Source: Methylophaga sp. (GTDB taxonomy: Bacteria; Pseudomonadota; Gammaproteobacteria; Nitrosococcales; Methylophagaceae). From it: a stretch of DNA of 64,000 nt. Numbering within the stretch: position 1 is the first letter of the stretch; the number at the start of each line of letters is the position of its first letter. Shown here piece after piece: positions 43,565 to 52,826 of the stretch. The translations under genes were made by a program, and so were the position numbers. The stretch covers positions 1 through 64,000 of the forward strand of contig JAFIFW010000018.1 in assembly GCA_020831825.1 (NCBI GenBank), in the 5' to 3' direction. The notes beneath the pieces were generated by a model. That model saw only the letters and a program-made list of their open reading frames with translations, did not search any database and was not told the origin of the DNA.

Positions 43565-44860
43565 ATGAGCAAGTTATCAAAAGCTATCAGTCATCTGATG
43601 CTTGCATTGACATCCTTGATGTCGGTGACGGCCTTCGGCGATGTATTGAGTCAGCAGATCAGTGGCTTTGAGACGATAGAAGATTTTCAGCCCATCCTCA
43701 GTGATATGGCAGACAAACGACTGATTTTGCTGGGTGAATCGACGCACGGCACTGCCGAATTTTACGAAAAGCGGGCAGCAATTACCCAGTCACTCATAGA
43801 AGAGCACGGCTTTGATTTTGTGGCGGTAGAAGGCGACTGGGCATCCATCGTTCAGCTTAATCTTTATGTCAAACATGATGCCGATGGCCCGCAAACACTC
43901 GAAGAGGCAATGAATCATTTGCAGCGTTGGCCCCAGTGGATGTGGCGTAATGCCGAGACACAGGCATTAATTCGCTGGTTGCGTGACTACAATCGTGATT
44001 TACCTGCTACACAAAGAGTCGGTATTTACGGCATTGATGTGTATGCCGATGAGTTGGCGGCGCAGGATGTTGTGGCTTATTTTGAGGTATTTTCACCGCG
44101 CGAAGCGGTTGAAGTCGCCGCCTTGTACCAGTGCAAATATCAATACGATTCGGTGAGTCTATACCTCGAGTCTGTCTGGCAAAGCCGCCAGCATTGTGGC
44201 GATGAAATTGACCAGGTGTTACACATGATTCAGCAACGTAAGGGCTTTGACCCGGACAACTGGCAAGATTTCAGGGCTGAACAAGCGGCACTGGTCGTCA
44301 AGCATGCTGAATGGCATTATCGCGGCGAACTTGAGGGAGGCGCTTTATCCTGGAACCGCCGTGCCAATCACTTTTATCTCACGACACAGCGCTTAATGGA
44401 CTTTTATGGCGAAAACAGTCGAGGCATCGTTTGGGCGCACAACACGCATATCGGAGATGCCCGAGCGACTGAAATGGCGCGTCATGGTCTTATCAATATC
44501 GGCCAACTGGCTCGCGAACAGCTCGGTAAAGATGCCAGTTATGCGCTGGGAATGGGCACATATCAGGGGGAAGTGCTGGCAGCACTGAGCTGGGAAGCTG
44601 AGATGCAGGTAATGAATATTCCAATGCCTCGCACAGATAGCTGGGAAGCCATGCTGAATAATTTCCAGTTGCCGCAACTATGGGTGCGCTTTGATGAAAA
44701 GCTGGCTGCCAATCTGCAAAATCCAATGCCTCATCGTGGTATTGGTGTCACCTATGATCCCAGTGATGAATCAAGAAACTACGATATGTCGGTGTTGCCA
44801 GCTCGTTATGACGGTTTTGTATTTTTCCGGGATACGCGACCACTGACTTTTCTGGAATGA
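43565..44860 (+). CDS. Erythromycin-esterase-family protein
   Basis: A probable hydrolase of 431 residues with a signal peptide (residues 1-25, LMLALTSLMSVTAFG). The family motifs are LILLGESTHGTAEFY with Glu and His at the presumed active site, FDFVAVEGDWAS, GIYGIDVY, and IVWAHNTHIGD. Although the family is named after macrolide esterases, most members are of unknown substrate, and there is no resistance context here. CAGGAG precedes the ATG. Its stop is one base from the convergent MFS gene. Confidence 0.9.
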   Translation: MSKLSKAISHLMLALTSLMSVTAFGDVLSQQISGFETIEDFQPILSDMADKRLILLGESTHGTAEFYEKRAAITQSLIEEHGFDFVAVEGDWASIVQLNLYVKHDADGPQTLEEAMNHLQRWPQWMWRNAETQALIRWLRDYNRDLPATQRVGIYGIDVYADELAAQDVVAYFEVFSPREAVEVAALYQCKYQYDSVSLYLESVWQSRQHCGDEIDQVLHMIQQRKGFDPDNWQDFRAEQAALVVKHAEWHYRGELEGGALSWNRRANHFYLTTQRLMDFYGENSRGIVWAHNTHIGDARATEMARHGLINIGQLAREQLGKDASYALGMGTYQGEVLAALSWEAEMQVMNIPMPRTDSWEAMLNNFQLPQLWVRFDEKLAANLQNPMPHRGIGVTYDPSDESRNYDMSVLPARYDGFVFFRDTRPLTFLE

Positions 44861-44861
44861 T

Positions 44862-46184
44862 TTAATCAGAAGAATAACTGCGCGCTTTTTCCTGACCACG
44901 GCTCAAGTTAACTTTCAGGCAAACCGCAAAGGCCAGTGCAAAAAACACCGCGCACAGCAAAATGGCATTTTGTAATCCGACCAATGCTTGCATCAGACCC
45001 ACGCCAACCAGCCCAAGAATGGCAGCCAGTTTGTGGGACAGCCCCCAAAAGCCAAAAAACTCAGCAGCACGGGGCAGGGGAGTCAGTTTGCCAACGATAG
45101 CGCGGCTAGCGGACTGTGTTGCACCCAGACACAAACCGGCGGCCACGGCGACGACTAAAAACACATCCTGACGTTCGGCTTCATAGCCCAGTGAGTTAAT
45201 CCAGACAGTAATGCTCGGGGTTTTCCAAATCAGCAACACAGCGCCAATCCAGAACAGTAAAGTAAATTGATAGGTAAATTGACTGCCACGACGGTCTTCT
45301 GCCCAGCCGAACAAAATAGCGCCAAGCGTGGCGGTCACCTGCACAGTAATAAACGTCAGCACACGCATGCTTTCATCCCACTGCACCACCTGGGCACCAT
45401 AGATAAAGGTAAAGGCAATAATGATGTAAATGCCGGACATGGCAAACAGTGCTGACAGCAGGAAGATGCTCAGATCCTGATAACCACGAAGATGTTGCAA
45501 GCTGCCTTGCAGTCGCTGCAAACCTTGCTGCCAGATACTGCTATTGGTGTGGTGAGTGGCAGTGCCACGTTCTTTCAACCAGACAAATGTCGGAATAGCG
45601 GCCAGCAAGAAGAATCCTGCTGCAAATGGGCCGACCCAGCGGACATTCTCAAAGTTTTCCTGACTGACTTCGCCAAGGAATATCAACGCCAGCCCAGTGG
45701 CGACCAAACCGCCAACATAGCCCAAAGCCCAACCAAAACCGGATATTTTGCCGAGATCTTCCGGTGGCCCCAAGTCAGGCAAAAAGCTGGCAATAAATGA
45801 TTCGCCGATTGAGTAAGCATAGTTGGAGACCACGATCAGCAGCATGCCCAGCAGGATGTAACCGGGAGCAACGAAATATAACAAAGCCGTTGCAATGACT
45901 GTGACTATGTAACTGACAAACAAAAACAATTTGCGTCGTGCTGTCAGATCCATCACAGCGCCAAGGAAAGGCGCTGTCAGCACAACCAACAGATAGCCAG
46001 CCGCCAGTGACAAACTCCAAAGCAGGTTGCCAAGGCGATAGCCCGTTTCAGCATCACCGACGATCACCCGTGTGAATAAATCACCAAACACCACAGTAAT
46101 AATCAGCAAGGTATAGGCCTGATTGGCAAAGTCGAACATTGCCCAGCCAAAGATTTCCTTCTTGTCAGCGCGTGCCTGGCTCAT
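44862..46184 (-). CDS. MFS transporter, UMF1/Atg22-like family
   Basis: A membrane carrier of 440 residues with about 12 helices. The start KKEIFGWAMFDFANQAYTLLI is the hallmark of UMF1 family carriers; FLGAVMDLTARRK is the usual MFS loop. The ATG at 46184 is chosen because the family begins a few residues before this motif; a longer frame starts at 46268. Substrate unknown. Confidence 0.9.
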   Translation of the reverse strand: MSQARADKKEIFGWAMFDFANQAYTLLIITVVFGDLFTRVIVGDAETGYRLGNLLWSLSLAAGYLLVVLTAPFLGAVMDLTARRKLFLFVSYIVTVIATALLYFVAPGYILLGMLLIVVSNYAYSIGESFIASFLPDLGPPEDLGKISGFGWALGYVGGLVATGLALIFLGEVSQENFENVRWVGPFAAGFFLLAAIPTFVWLKERGTATHHTNSSIWQQGLQRLQGSLQHLRGYQDLSIFLLSALFAMSGIYIIIAFTFIYGAQVVQWDESMRVLTFITVQVTATLGAILFGWAEDRRGSQFTYQFTLLFWIGAVLLIWKTPSITVWINSLGYEAERQDVFLVVAVAAGLCLGATQSASRAIVGKLTPLPRAAEFFGFWGLSHKLAAILGLVGVGLMQALVGLQNAILLCAVFFALAFAVCLKVNLSRGQEKARSYSSD

Positions 46185-46419
46185 GGTTGAGTTAAATTTT
46201 ATGTTCAAACTGTGAACTATAGCATCATGATTAGCCCGGTTATTGCAGTAAACGCGCTTTATCTGCATGACGCAACGGACTCACAATCATTTATTTGTCT
46301 AATTGGCAGATTGAGAAAAGCCGAGTTGACAACAGAGTCGACAGAAACATTTGCTGCACCCTTTTGATTAAAAACTGCTATAACAAAACTGCTGTTAATG
46401 ACCTTATAGGAGAGCGGTT

Positions 46420-46821
46420 ATGGGCATGGCGCAAGAGTTTAAAGATTTTGCCCTCAGGGGCAATGTTGTGGATATGGCAGTGGGTATTATCATCGGTGCC
46501 GCTTTTGGCAGAATCGTCTCATCATTTGTATCGGATGTGATTATGCCGCCGTTGGGGCTGATGTTGGGCGGCGTTGATTTTAAAGATCTGGCAATAGTGC
46601 TGCAGGAAGCTATTGGCGAAACTCCGGCAGTGATGATTTCTTATGGCGCATTTATTCAAACGGTAGTGGATTTTGTCATCATCGCGATGGCAATTTTTGT
46701 GGCAGTGAAGGTAATGAACTCCATGAAAGCCAAGCAGGAGGCAGCCCCGGCTGCACCACCGGCACCGTCAAAAGAAGAAGTTTTATTGTCAGAAATTCGC
46801 GATATTCTGAAAAGCAAGTAA
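46420..46821 (+). CDS. mscL: Large-conductance mechanosensitive channel MscL
   Basis: A pressure-relief channel of 133 residues. TM1 (residues 14-45, [18 protein letters not shown]) and TM2 (about 72-100, [21 protein letters not shown], in part) flank the periplasmic loop; the C-terminal helix [15 protein letters not shown] forms the cytoplasmic bundle. TAGGAGA precedes the ATG. Normal length. A strong terminator follows. Confidence 0.98.
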   Translation: MGMAQEFKDFALRGNVVDMAVGIIIGAAFGRIVSSFVSDVIMPPLGLMLGGVDFKDLAIVLQEAIGETPAVMISYGAFIQTVVDFVIIAMAIFVAVKVMNSMKAKQEAAPAAPPAPSKEEVLLSEIRDILKSK

Positions 46822-46832
46822 TCCATCCCACT

Positions 46833-46876
46833 GAGCTGACCGTGAATGAACAGCTCACGGTCAGCTCGTTTTTTTT
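46833..46876 (+). terminator. Rho-independent terminator of mscL
   Basis: GAGCTGACCGTGA (46833-46845) pairs with TCACGGTCAGCTC (46855-46867) over 13 bp, followed by GTTTTTTTT. Very clear. Confidence 0.95.
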
Positions 46877-46980
46877 GAGTTCGAGCCTCAAGTCCACACA
46901 GATTATGATGTAACTTTGAGTCCCTAATAGACTCTAAATCAGCGAAACCTGACATTCCCCTGATCATTTAAGCTTTTTCG

Positions 46981-47400
46981 ATGAATTATTTAATTGAGAT
47001 TTTGACTAGCCCGACGGTGATGTGGTCGTTGGGTATTGCCAGTGTATTGGGCTTTGTAGGCTCACTGATATTGATTCCATGGCTGGTAGTTCGAATACCG
47101 GTGGATTACTTTTCTGACAAGGAGAGACATCAAGTACCTTGGGCAGAGCAGCATCAACTGATTCGCTGGATTTTGCTTGTGATGAAAAACCTGCTCGGCA
47201 TGGTGTTTTTAATCATGGGACTAGTGATGCTGGTATTACCAGGGCAGGGGTTGTTAACGATCTTGATCGCTCTGTTTTTGTTGAATTTTCCCGGCAAGTA
47301 TCGTTTGGAACGAAAGATTTTCATGATGTCTTCAGTCAGGCAGGCCGTCGATTGGTTAAGAAACCGCGCAGGAAAACAGCCGTTAAGGTTTGAGCAGTAG
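46981..47400 (+). CDS. PGPGW-like small membrane protein
   Basis: A protein of 139 residues with two or three membrane helices (residues 15-38; 60-95). The motif MLVLPGQGLLTILIALFLLNFPGK resembles the PGPGW (TIGR02611-like) transmembrane proteins, here with PGQG. Function unknown. No clear ribosome site before the ATG. It stands alone. Confidence 0.75.
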   Translation: MNYLIEILTSPTVMWSLGIASVLGFVGSLILIPWLVVRIPVDYFSDKERHQVPWAEQHQLIRWILLVMKNLLGMVFLIMGLVMLVLPGQGLLTILIALFLLNFPGKYRLERKIFMMSSVRQAVDWLRNRAGKQPLRFEQ

Positions 47401-47743
47401 ATCACCGGTAGGCTGGATTGCTAATTGCAGATTTGTAGATTTATCTTCAGTTACCGGGAAAGGTTCAGGGCAGTGTCATGCCGAACACATTGGAGGCATT
47501 TTGAAACCACTTCCAACACAAAGCATGGCTGGTTGAACAGATGTTTTGAGATCCCTCGGCAAGCTCGGGGTGACAGGAGTTTTCAGTCTAGATGACAGCG
47601 GGGCAATGGTCGATGATGAAATAACACTGAATTACCGACCATAAATCTGCGGATTATTGAGCTGTGGATTGTTGGGTCTCGCAAGCTCAACCCAATCTAC
47701 CTTGGGCATTCTCTGTGCTCTCTGTGTCTCTGTGGTTATTAAA
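47401..47743. repeat. Gene-free stretch with three short dispersed-repeat-like sequences
   Basis: No credible gene. Three segments look like dispersed intergenic repeats known from many proteobacteria: ATCCCTCGGCAAGCTCGGGG at 47551-47570 followed by TGACAGG; GTTGGGTCTCGCAAGCTCAA at 47671-47690 followed by CCCAATCTACC, with inverted arms TTGGGT and ACCCAA-like; and a CTCTGTG-rich run at 47711-47738. That they recur elsewhere is from memory, not from this window. The rest of the stretch shows nothing. Confidence 0.55.
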
Positions 47744-49117
47744 TTAATTGACCAGGCTTTGGATTGGGGCGGGAATACGACCACCCAGACGGACAAAGCG
47801 GTTTTCCTGATTGCCCATATTGACCGCCATGACTGGACCTTCGCCCAGCAGACCGCCGAAGACCACATGGTCACCGGCTTTTTTGCCGGGCGCCGGGATG
47901 AGTCGAGCGGCGGTGGTTTTTTTGTTAATCACACCAATCGCCATTTCATCAGCAATGATCGCTGACAGCATTTCTGCCGAAGTGTCGCCGGGCAGGGCGA
48001 CCATATCCAGTCCAACCGAGCAGACGGCTGTCATGGCTTCGAGTTTTTCCAAAGATAGTGTGCCGTTGGCGGCGGATTCAGCAATCGTTAAATCTTCACA
48101 CACTGGAATAAAGGCACCACTCAAGCCGCCAACATGCGAACTGGCAAAGGCACCGCCTTTTTTCACGGCGTCATTAAGCATGGCTAAAAAGGCTGTACTT
48201 CCAGGTGAACCAATCGCCTGCAAACCAATGGCTTCAAAAATTTCACCGACACTGTCGTTGCGATTCGGCGTTGGCGCCAGCGACAGATCAACAATGCCAA
48301 AAGGCAATTGCAGAATATTGGCCACTTCACGGCCGACCAATTCACCGGCTCGCGTTAGGCGTGCAGCGGTTTGTTTAATCACATCGGCAGCACGACTGAG
48401 ATCCATGTGTTCTTCTTCGGCAATCGCACGCTCCAGAGCTGCTTTGACAACGCCGGGGCCACTGACACCGACACTGACAACTGCATCAGCTTCACCAATG
48501 CCGAGATATGCACCGGCCATAAATGGAACGTCCTGAGGAATATTGGCAAACACCACCAGTTTGGCTGCCGCGAGTCCATCCGCATCAGCGGTGAGATCTG
48601 CCGCCTCTTTGATGACTTGTCCCATTCGGATGATGGCATCCATGTTTAATCCGGCACGAGTGCTGGCGACATTGACTGATGAACAAACACGCCGACTTTC
48701 GGTTAATGCTTGTGGAATGGCATCAATCAGTGCCCGATCACCACTACTCATGCCTTTTTCGACCAGCGCACTGAAGCCGCCGATAAAGTCGATACCCAGT
48801 TCATTGGCTGCCTTGTCCAGTGTCAGGGCAATTTCAACCATTTGCTCGGTATTAAATGGTGCAGCCACCACACCAATCGGGCTGACCGAGATACGCTTGT
48901 TGGCGACTTCGATGCCGTAGCGACGTTCGATACGGTTGCAGGTGGCGACCAGCTGGCCGGCAGTGCGAGTGATTTTGTCGTAAATTTTGCGCTTGAAAGT
49001 ATTGATGTCATCGCTGACACAGTCGGTCAGATTGATACCGACGGTGACGGTGCGCAGATCCAGATTTTCCTCACGCACCATTTGCAGGGTGGAAATAATG
49101 TCTTTTACGTTAAGCAT
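47744..49117 (-). CDS. UPF0210 (PFL-like, DUF711) protein
   Basis: A protein of 457 residues of the UPF0210 family. Typical stretches are the N-terminus KDIISTLQMVREENLDLRTV (residues 5-24), SVSPIGVVAAPFNTEQMV, and the Gly-rich SVGVSGPGVVKAA and HVGGLSGAFIPVCED. The fold is related to pyruvate-formate-lyase-like proteins, but the radical glycine system is absent and function is unknown. It lies 25 bases after the ACT protein, its regular partner. Confidence 0.95.
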   Translation of the reverse strand: MLNVKDIISTLQMVREENLDLRTVTVGINLTDCVSDDINTFKRKIYDKITRTAGQLVATCNRIERRYGIEVANKRISVSPIGVVAAPFNTEQMVEIALTLDKAANELGIDFIGGFSALVEKGMSSGDRALIDAIPQALTESRRVCSSVNVASTRAGLNMDAIIRMGQVIKEAADLTADADGLAAAKLVVFANIPQDVPFMAGAYLGIGEADAVVSVGVSGPGVVKAALERAIAEEEHMDLSRAADVIKQTAARLTRAGELVGREVANILQLPFGIVDLSLAPTPNRNDSVGEIFEAIGLQAIGSPGSTAFLAMLNDAVKKGGAFASSHVGGLSGAFIPVCEDLTIAESAANGTLSLEKLEAMTAVCSVGLDMVALPGDTSAEMLSAIIADEMAIGVINKKTTAARLIPAPGKKAGDHVVFGGLLGEGPVMAVNMGNQENRFVRLGGRIPAPIQSLVN

Positions 49118-49142
49118 GTCGATGTTCCGCTCAGTGAGGGTT

Positions 49143-49709
49143 TTAGGTCAGGATCGTGCTGACAGATTCAAAGATTTTTCGATGTTGTACGCTGATTTCC
49201 AAATCAAGACGGTTGGCTATTTCGGCCAAGGCTTCGCGAAGTTCATCCATATTGGTGGCACGGGGCACATCAATTTCAAACACCATGACGTTTTCCATCG
49301 GGTTTTTGCCGCCTTTGAAAATCGCCTGCAGATTGCTGATATTTACGCCGTGCTTGAATAATTGGCTGGCAACTTCGGCAACTAGACCCTGGCGATCCGG
49401 ACCGATAGCGGAAATGATGTAGGGCTGTATTTCAGGTTTATTCTGATGCCAGTCAGCGATTTGTTCGTGCCAGGGGTGAACAGTGATGTTGAGTCCCATA
49501 CTGGCACTGGCCTCTTGAAGTGCCTGTTGCAGGCTTTCTGGGGTTTCCTGCTCTGGAATATCCACCAGAAGCAAGGCACCGAATACGGTGTGAAGCAGCG
49601 TTTGGCTGAGGTTCTCAATATTACCCTGACGCTGGTTGATAACCGTTGCAACGGTGGCGAGAATGCCGGGCTGGTCGTTGCCCAGAACGGAAATCAGTAC
49701 TTTGTTCAT
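49143..49709 (-). CDS. Double-ACT-domain regulator, GcvR/UPF0237-like
   Basis: A protein of 188 residues with two ACT domains: VLISVLGNDQPGILATVATVI (residues 4-24, in part) and IISAIGPDRQGLVAEVASQLF (about 97-117, in part). Both carry the G-x-D-x-x-G amino-acid binding pattern. In other bacteria the UPF0237 ACT protein accompanies UPF0210, so it probably senses an amino acid for that protein; the GcvR type represses glycine cleavage genes. Which applies cannot be told here. Confidence 0.88.
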   Translation of the reverse strand: MNKVLISVLGNDQPGILATVATVINQRQGNIENLSQTLLHTVFGALLLVDIPEQETPESLQQALQEASASMGLNITVHPWHEQIADWHQNKPEIQPYIISAIGPDRQGLVAEVASQLFKHGVNISNLQAIFKGGKNPMENVMVFEIDVPRATNMDELREALAEIANRLDLEISVQHRKIFESVSTILT

Positions 49710-49734
49710 GTGTTTCCCTGAGTAAAGGTCTGCA

Positions 49735-50340
49735 TCAAGTCCACTGCTTGCGCAGCATGTCGCGGTTTAACATCAGCCACTGAATGGCGATAATCGGGAT
49801 GGCTGAAAGGATTTTTCCATCATTGAACAGTTGACAGACTTCTGCGTAAGGCAGGGCAGTGACAGCAATGTCTTCGTCTTCTTCATCCAGCCCATGCACG
49901 CCGCCCACTTGTGAGGTATCGACCCGGCCGCAGAACAGGGTCAGCAGTTCGGATGTGCCGCCGGGAGAGGTGAAGAAATCCATGACTTTAATAAGCTCGA
50001 CAATTTCACAGCCAGCTTCTTCTACTGCTTCACGCATGGCGACTTCAGCAGCGGTCTCACCGGGTTCAATAGTACCAGCAACGATTTCCAGCAGCCAGGC
50101 ACGTTCGTCATTGAGTTGCAGGGCGCCGACCCGGAACTGTTCGATAATGACAACTTCATCGCGCAATGGATCATAGAGCAACACAGCCACACAGTTGCCT
50201 CGCTCGAACAATTCCCGGCTAAGAGGTTCGCTCCAGCCACCTTGGTAAAGCGTGTGCGAAACCGTCACCGTTTTCAGGCTGAAAAATCCTTGATATTCCG
50301 GCGTCTGTTTGATGATTTTGAATTGTTTTTTCTGCGTCAT
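49735..50340 (-). CDS. nudF: ADP-ribose pyrophosphatase
   Basis: A Nudix hydrolase of 201 residues that splits ADP-ribose to AMP and ribose 5-phosphate. The complete Nudix box is GTIEPGETAAEVAMREAVEEAGC (Gly at about 95); the upstream EQFRVGALQ and downstream FFTSPGGTSELLTLF mark the NudF type. Its ATG overlaps the DUF3108 stop by four bases. Confidence 0.96.
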   Translation of the reverse strand: MTQKKQFKIIKQTPEYQGFFSLKTVTVSHTLYQGGWSEPLSRELFERGNCVAVLLYDPLRDEVVIIEQFRVGALQLNDERAWLLEIVAGTIEPGETAAEVAMREAVEEAGCEIVELIKVMDFFTSPGGTSELLTLFCGRVDTSQVGGVHGLDEEDEDIAVTALPYAEVCQLFNDGKILSAIPIIAIQWLMLNRDMLRKQWT

Positions 50341-51107
50341 GGTGTGGTGCGAAATCCCGGGTTGTTCATCGGTCGCTGTTCTGGGGTGAACACACTGGTA
50401 TCTCGTCCGGTCAGCTCACGCAGCGATGCGGTGAAAGTTGCACCGTCTTTTTCGATGTGCTGCAATTTGACCGTCAGATACCCCAGCGAGGGTGCACACC
50501 AGAGAATGGTTTGACGATCACTGTCATCATCACGATCCCGCACTAGTTTGACTGCTTCAATCGTACCAAGCGAGGTTGAGACGGTTTCGGTTTCGAGTAT
50601 CCGTATTTCATGATGCTTAAGTCGGCCACCGTCAGCAATGTGGTATTGCAATTGCTGTTCGCCGTTGCTCAGATCGCGCATCACAGCAAGTTGATATATC
50701 AACCTGTCCAGAGTGCCGGGTTTTAGCGTCAGGCTCCAGGGATGTTTTTTGTCATCCATGTCCAGCTGATAGTCCCGCCAGTCGAAAAGCATGTGCAGGA
50801 ATTTAGGACGACGTCCAGTGCGTTCGTAGCGATATTCCAGAGGTTGGATGGTGCCTTGATAATCACGCCAGCGACTCTGCTCTTCGACATTATCAGAGCG
50901 GAACAGTGACACCAGACCACGTGGTCTGGTTTCTGATCTGAGCAGCCTGTCACCGTTTTCAAGCGTGGTCAATGTCTGGTTGAGTTCGCCAACGGTGAGT
51001 GAGTTGTACTGCACGCTGTAGCTGGCAAAATAATCGGCAATAGGCTCCGCTGCCTTGGCAATCAAAGGCATGCAGGTGAAAAGCAATGTCAGTATCAAAC
51101 GGTTCAA
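50337..51107 (-). CDS. Exported DUF3108 protein
   Basis: A secreted protein of 256 residues. The signal peptide ends near residue 20 (AKA-AEP). The DUF3108 pattern is YSVQYNSLTVGELNQTL, FRSDNVEEQSRW, PLEYRYERTGRR and WCAPSLGYLTVKLQ. Function unknown; often next to purN. It starts at a TTG that overlaps the purN stop (TTGA); the next ATG would cut into the signal peptide. Confidence 0.88.
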   Translation of the reverse strand: MNRLILTLLFTCMPLIAKAAEPIADYFASYSVQYNSLTVGELNQTLTTLENGDRLLRSETRPRGLVSLFRSDNVEEQSRWRDYQGTIQPLEYRYERTGRRPKFLHMLFDWRDYQLDMDDKKHPWSLTLKPGTLDRLIYQLAVMRDLSNGEQQLQYHIADGGRLKHHEIRILETETVSTSLGTIEAVKLVRDRDDDSDRQTILWCAPSLGYLTVKLQHIEKDGATFTASLRELTGRDTSVFTPEQRPMNNPGFRTTP

Positions 51108-51709
51108 GGTGTGTTCGCTTTTGCCTCGTCTATTAACTTTTTTAGAGCAGCGGGGTAGAGCATATGTTCCTGCTCAAGTACTCGGGCTGCCAGTGTTTCG
51201 GCAGTATCATCAGCCATGACCGGCACTTTGGCTTGCAGAATGACCGGTCCATCATCCAGTTCTGCGGTGACAAAATGCACACTGGCACCGTGTTCACTTT
51301 CGCCTGCTTCAAGTGCCCGCTGATGGGTGTGCAAACCTTTGAATTTGGGCAGCAAAGAAGGATGAATATTGATCAGCTTGCCTGCGTAGTGTTCGACTAA
51401 CTCAGCGGTGAGAATCCGCATAAAACCAGCCAGCACCACATAGTCTGGCTGATAACGATCAATGACTTGTATCAGGCTGGCATCAAAAGCTTCGCGTGAT
51501 TCGAAGCTTTTGTGGTCCAGCAGTTGTGTATCAATGCCAGCCTGTTGAGCGCTGACAATGCCTGCAGCATCTGGTCGGTTACTAATGACTGCGGCAATTT
51601 GCGCGTCCAGACGCTTTTCCTGAATCGCCTGAATGATGGACAGCATGTTACTGCCTCGGCCTGAGATCAGAATGACCAGCCGTGCGGCGTTGCTTGATTG
51701 CTCGCTCAT
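51104..51709 (-). CDS. purN: Phosphoribosylglycinamide formyltransferase
   Basis: The 10-formyl-THF-dependent GAR transformylase of 201 residues. ISGRGSNMLSII binds phosphate; the catalytic set lies in GFMRILTAELVEHY, INIHPSLLPKFKGLHTH and FVTAELDDGPVI. The ATG at 51709 shares a base with the purM stop (TGATG). Confidence 0.97.
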   Translation of the reverse strand: MSEQSSNAARLVILISGRGSNMLSIIQAIQEKRLDAQIAAVISNRPDAAGIVSAQQAGIDTQLLDHKSFESREAFDASLIQVIDRYQPDYVVLAGFMRILTAELVEHYAGKLINIHPSLLPKFKGLHTHQRALEAGESEHGASVHFVTAELDDGPVILQAKVPVMADDTAETLAARVLEQEHMLYPAALKKLIDEAKANTP

Positions 51710-52764
51710 CAATTGATGATCACTTCAGGTTTTTGTTGATCCGAAGATTGAATATCGCCAATGCGGTGCGCTTTTTCACCCATTGCGGTGAGGATTTGAA
51801 TTGCCTCGTCGGCCACTTCGGCATCAACACAGACCACCATGCCGATACCGTTGTTAAAGGTGCGATACATTTCAAAATCTTCAACATTGCCTTGGGCCTG
51901 CAGCCAATCGAATACCGCTGGCCGCTGCCAGCTATTGGCATCAATCACTGCGTTGACATAGTCAGGCAAGACTCTGGGAATATTCTCAATCAGACCGCCG
52001 CCGGTAATATGAGAAATCGCATTAATTTCAATTTTTTCATTGAGTTGAAGTAATGACTTAACGTAAATTCTTGTCGGCGTAAGCAGGTGTACACCTAGAG
52101 TGCTGTTGGCAAACGCATCCGTCAGTTTGGCTTGTGAGCGTTCGAGGATTTTGCGGATAAGTGAGTAGCCGTTCGAATGAGGGCCAGAAGATTCCAGACC
52201 GATCAGAACATCACCGGCTTTGACCTTGCTGCCATCGATGACACGTTCCTTGTCGACGATTCCGACACAAAAACCAGCCAGGTCAAAATCACCTTCCTGA
52301 TACATGCTTGGCATTTCTGCGGTTTCACCACCGACCAGTGCCGCCCCTGACTGCAGGCAACCTTCAGCTATACCGCTGACAACGGATGTGGCCACATCAA
52401 CATCAAGTTTGCCAGTAGCGTAGTAGTCAAGGAAAAACAGCGGCTCAGCACCGAGAACGGCAATATCGTTAACGCACATGGCAACCAAATCAATGCCGAT
52501 GGTGTCATGAATGCCAGACTCAATTGCTAAACGAAGTTTGGTGCCGACACCATCCGTGCCAGACACCAGAACCGGGTTCTTGTAGCGATCAAGTGGCAGC
52601 TCAAACAGACTGCCAAAACCACCAAGACCGGCCATGACTCCGGGACGGCGGGTTTTTGCGGCAAGCGGTTTGATGCGATCAACCAGCGCATTACCCGCTT
52701 CGATGTCGACACCAGCGTCGCGATAGCTAAGAGATGAGGGGGACTTGTCCTCGAAGTTGCTCAT
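51709..52764 (-). CDS. purM: Phosphoribosylaminoimidazole synthetase (AIR synthetase)
   Basis: The purine-pathway cyclo-ligase of 351 residues. [22 protein letters not shown] is the usual start, with [14 protein letters not shown] for ATP and [28 protein letters not shown] and [13 protein letters not shown]. The ATG at 52764 is the family start. It diverges from the DUF2066 gene over 62 bases. purM-purN-DUF3108-nudF probably form one operon. Confidence 0.98.
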   Translation of the reverse strand: MSNFEDKSPSSLSYRDAGVDIEAGNALVDRIKPLAAKTRRPGVMAGLGGFGSLFELPLDRYKNPVLVSGTDGVGTKLRLAIESGIHDTIGIDLVAMCVNDIAVLGAEPLFFLDYYATGKLDVDVATSVVSGIAEGCLQSGAALVGGETAEMPSMYQEGDFDLAGFCVGIVDKERVIDGSKVKAGDVLIGLESSGPHSNGYSLIRKILERSQAKLTDAFANSTLGVHLLTPTRIYVKSLLQLNEKIEINAISHITGGGLIENIPRVLPDYVNAVIDANSWQRPAVFDWLQAQGNVEDFEMYRTFNNGIGMVVCVDAEVADEAIQILTAMGEKAHRIGDIQSSDQQKPEVIIN

Positions 52765-52826
52765 GGAGTGAATTCCTGAAAATATTTGGGCGTCACACGG
52801 TAAAAACAGCGTGCTAGAATACCACA

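Noticed and set aside
43565-44860. Macrolide resistance gene
   Set aside because: The family is broad and mostly of unknown substrate; no mobile or resistance context is seen.
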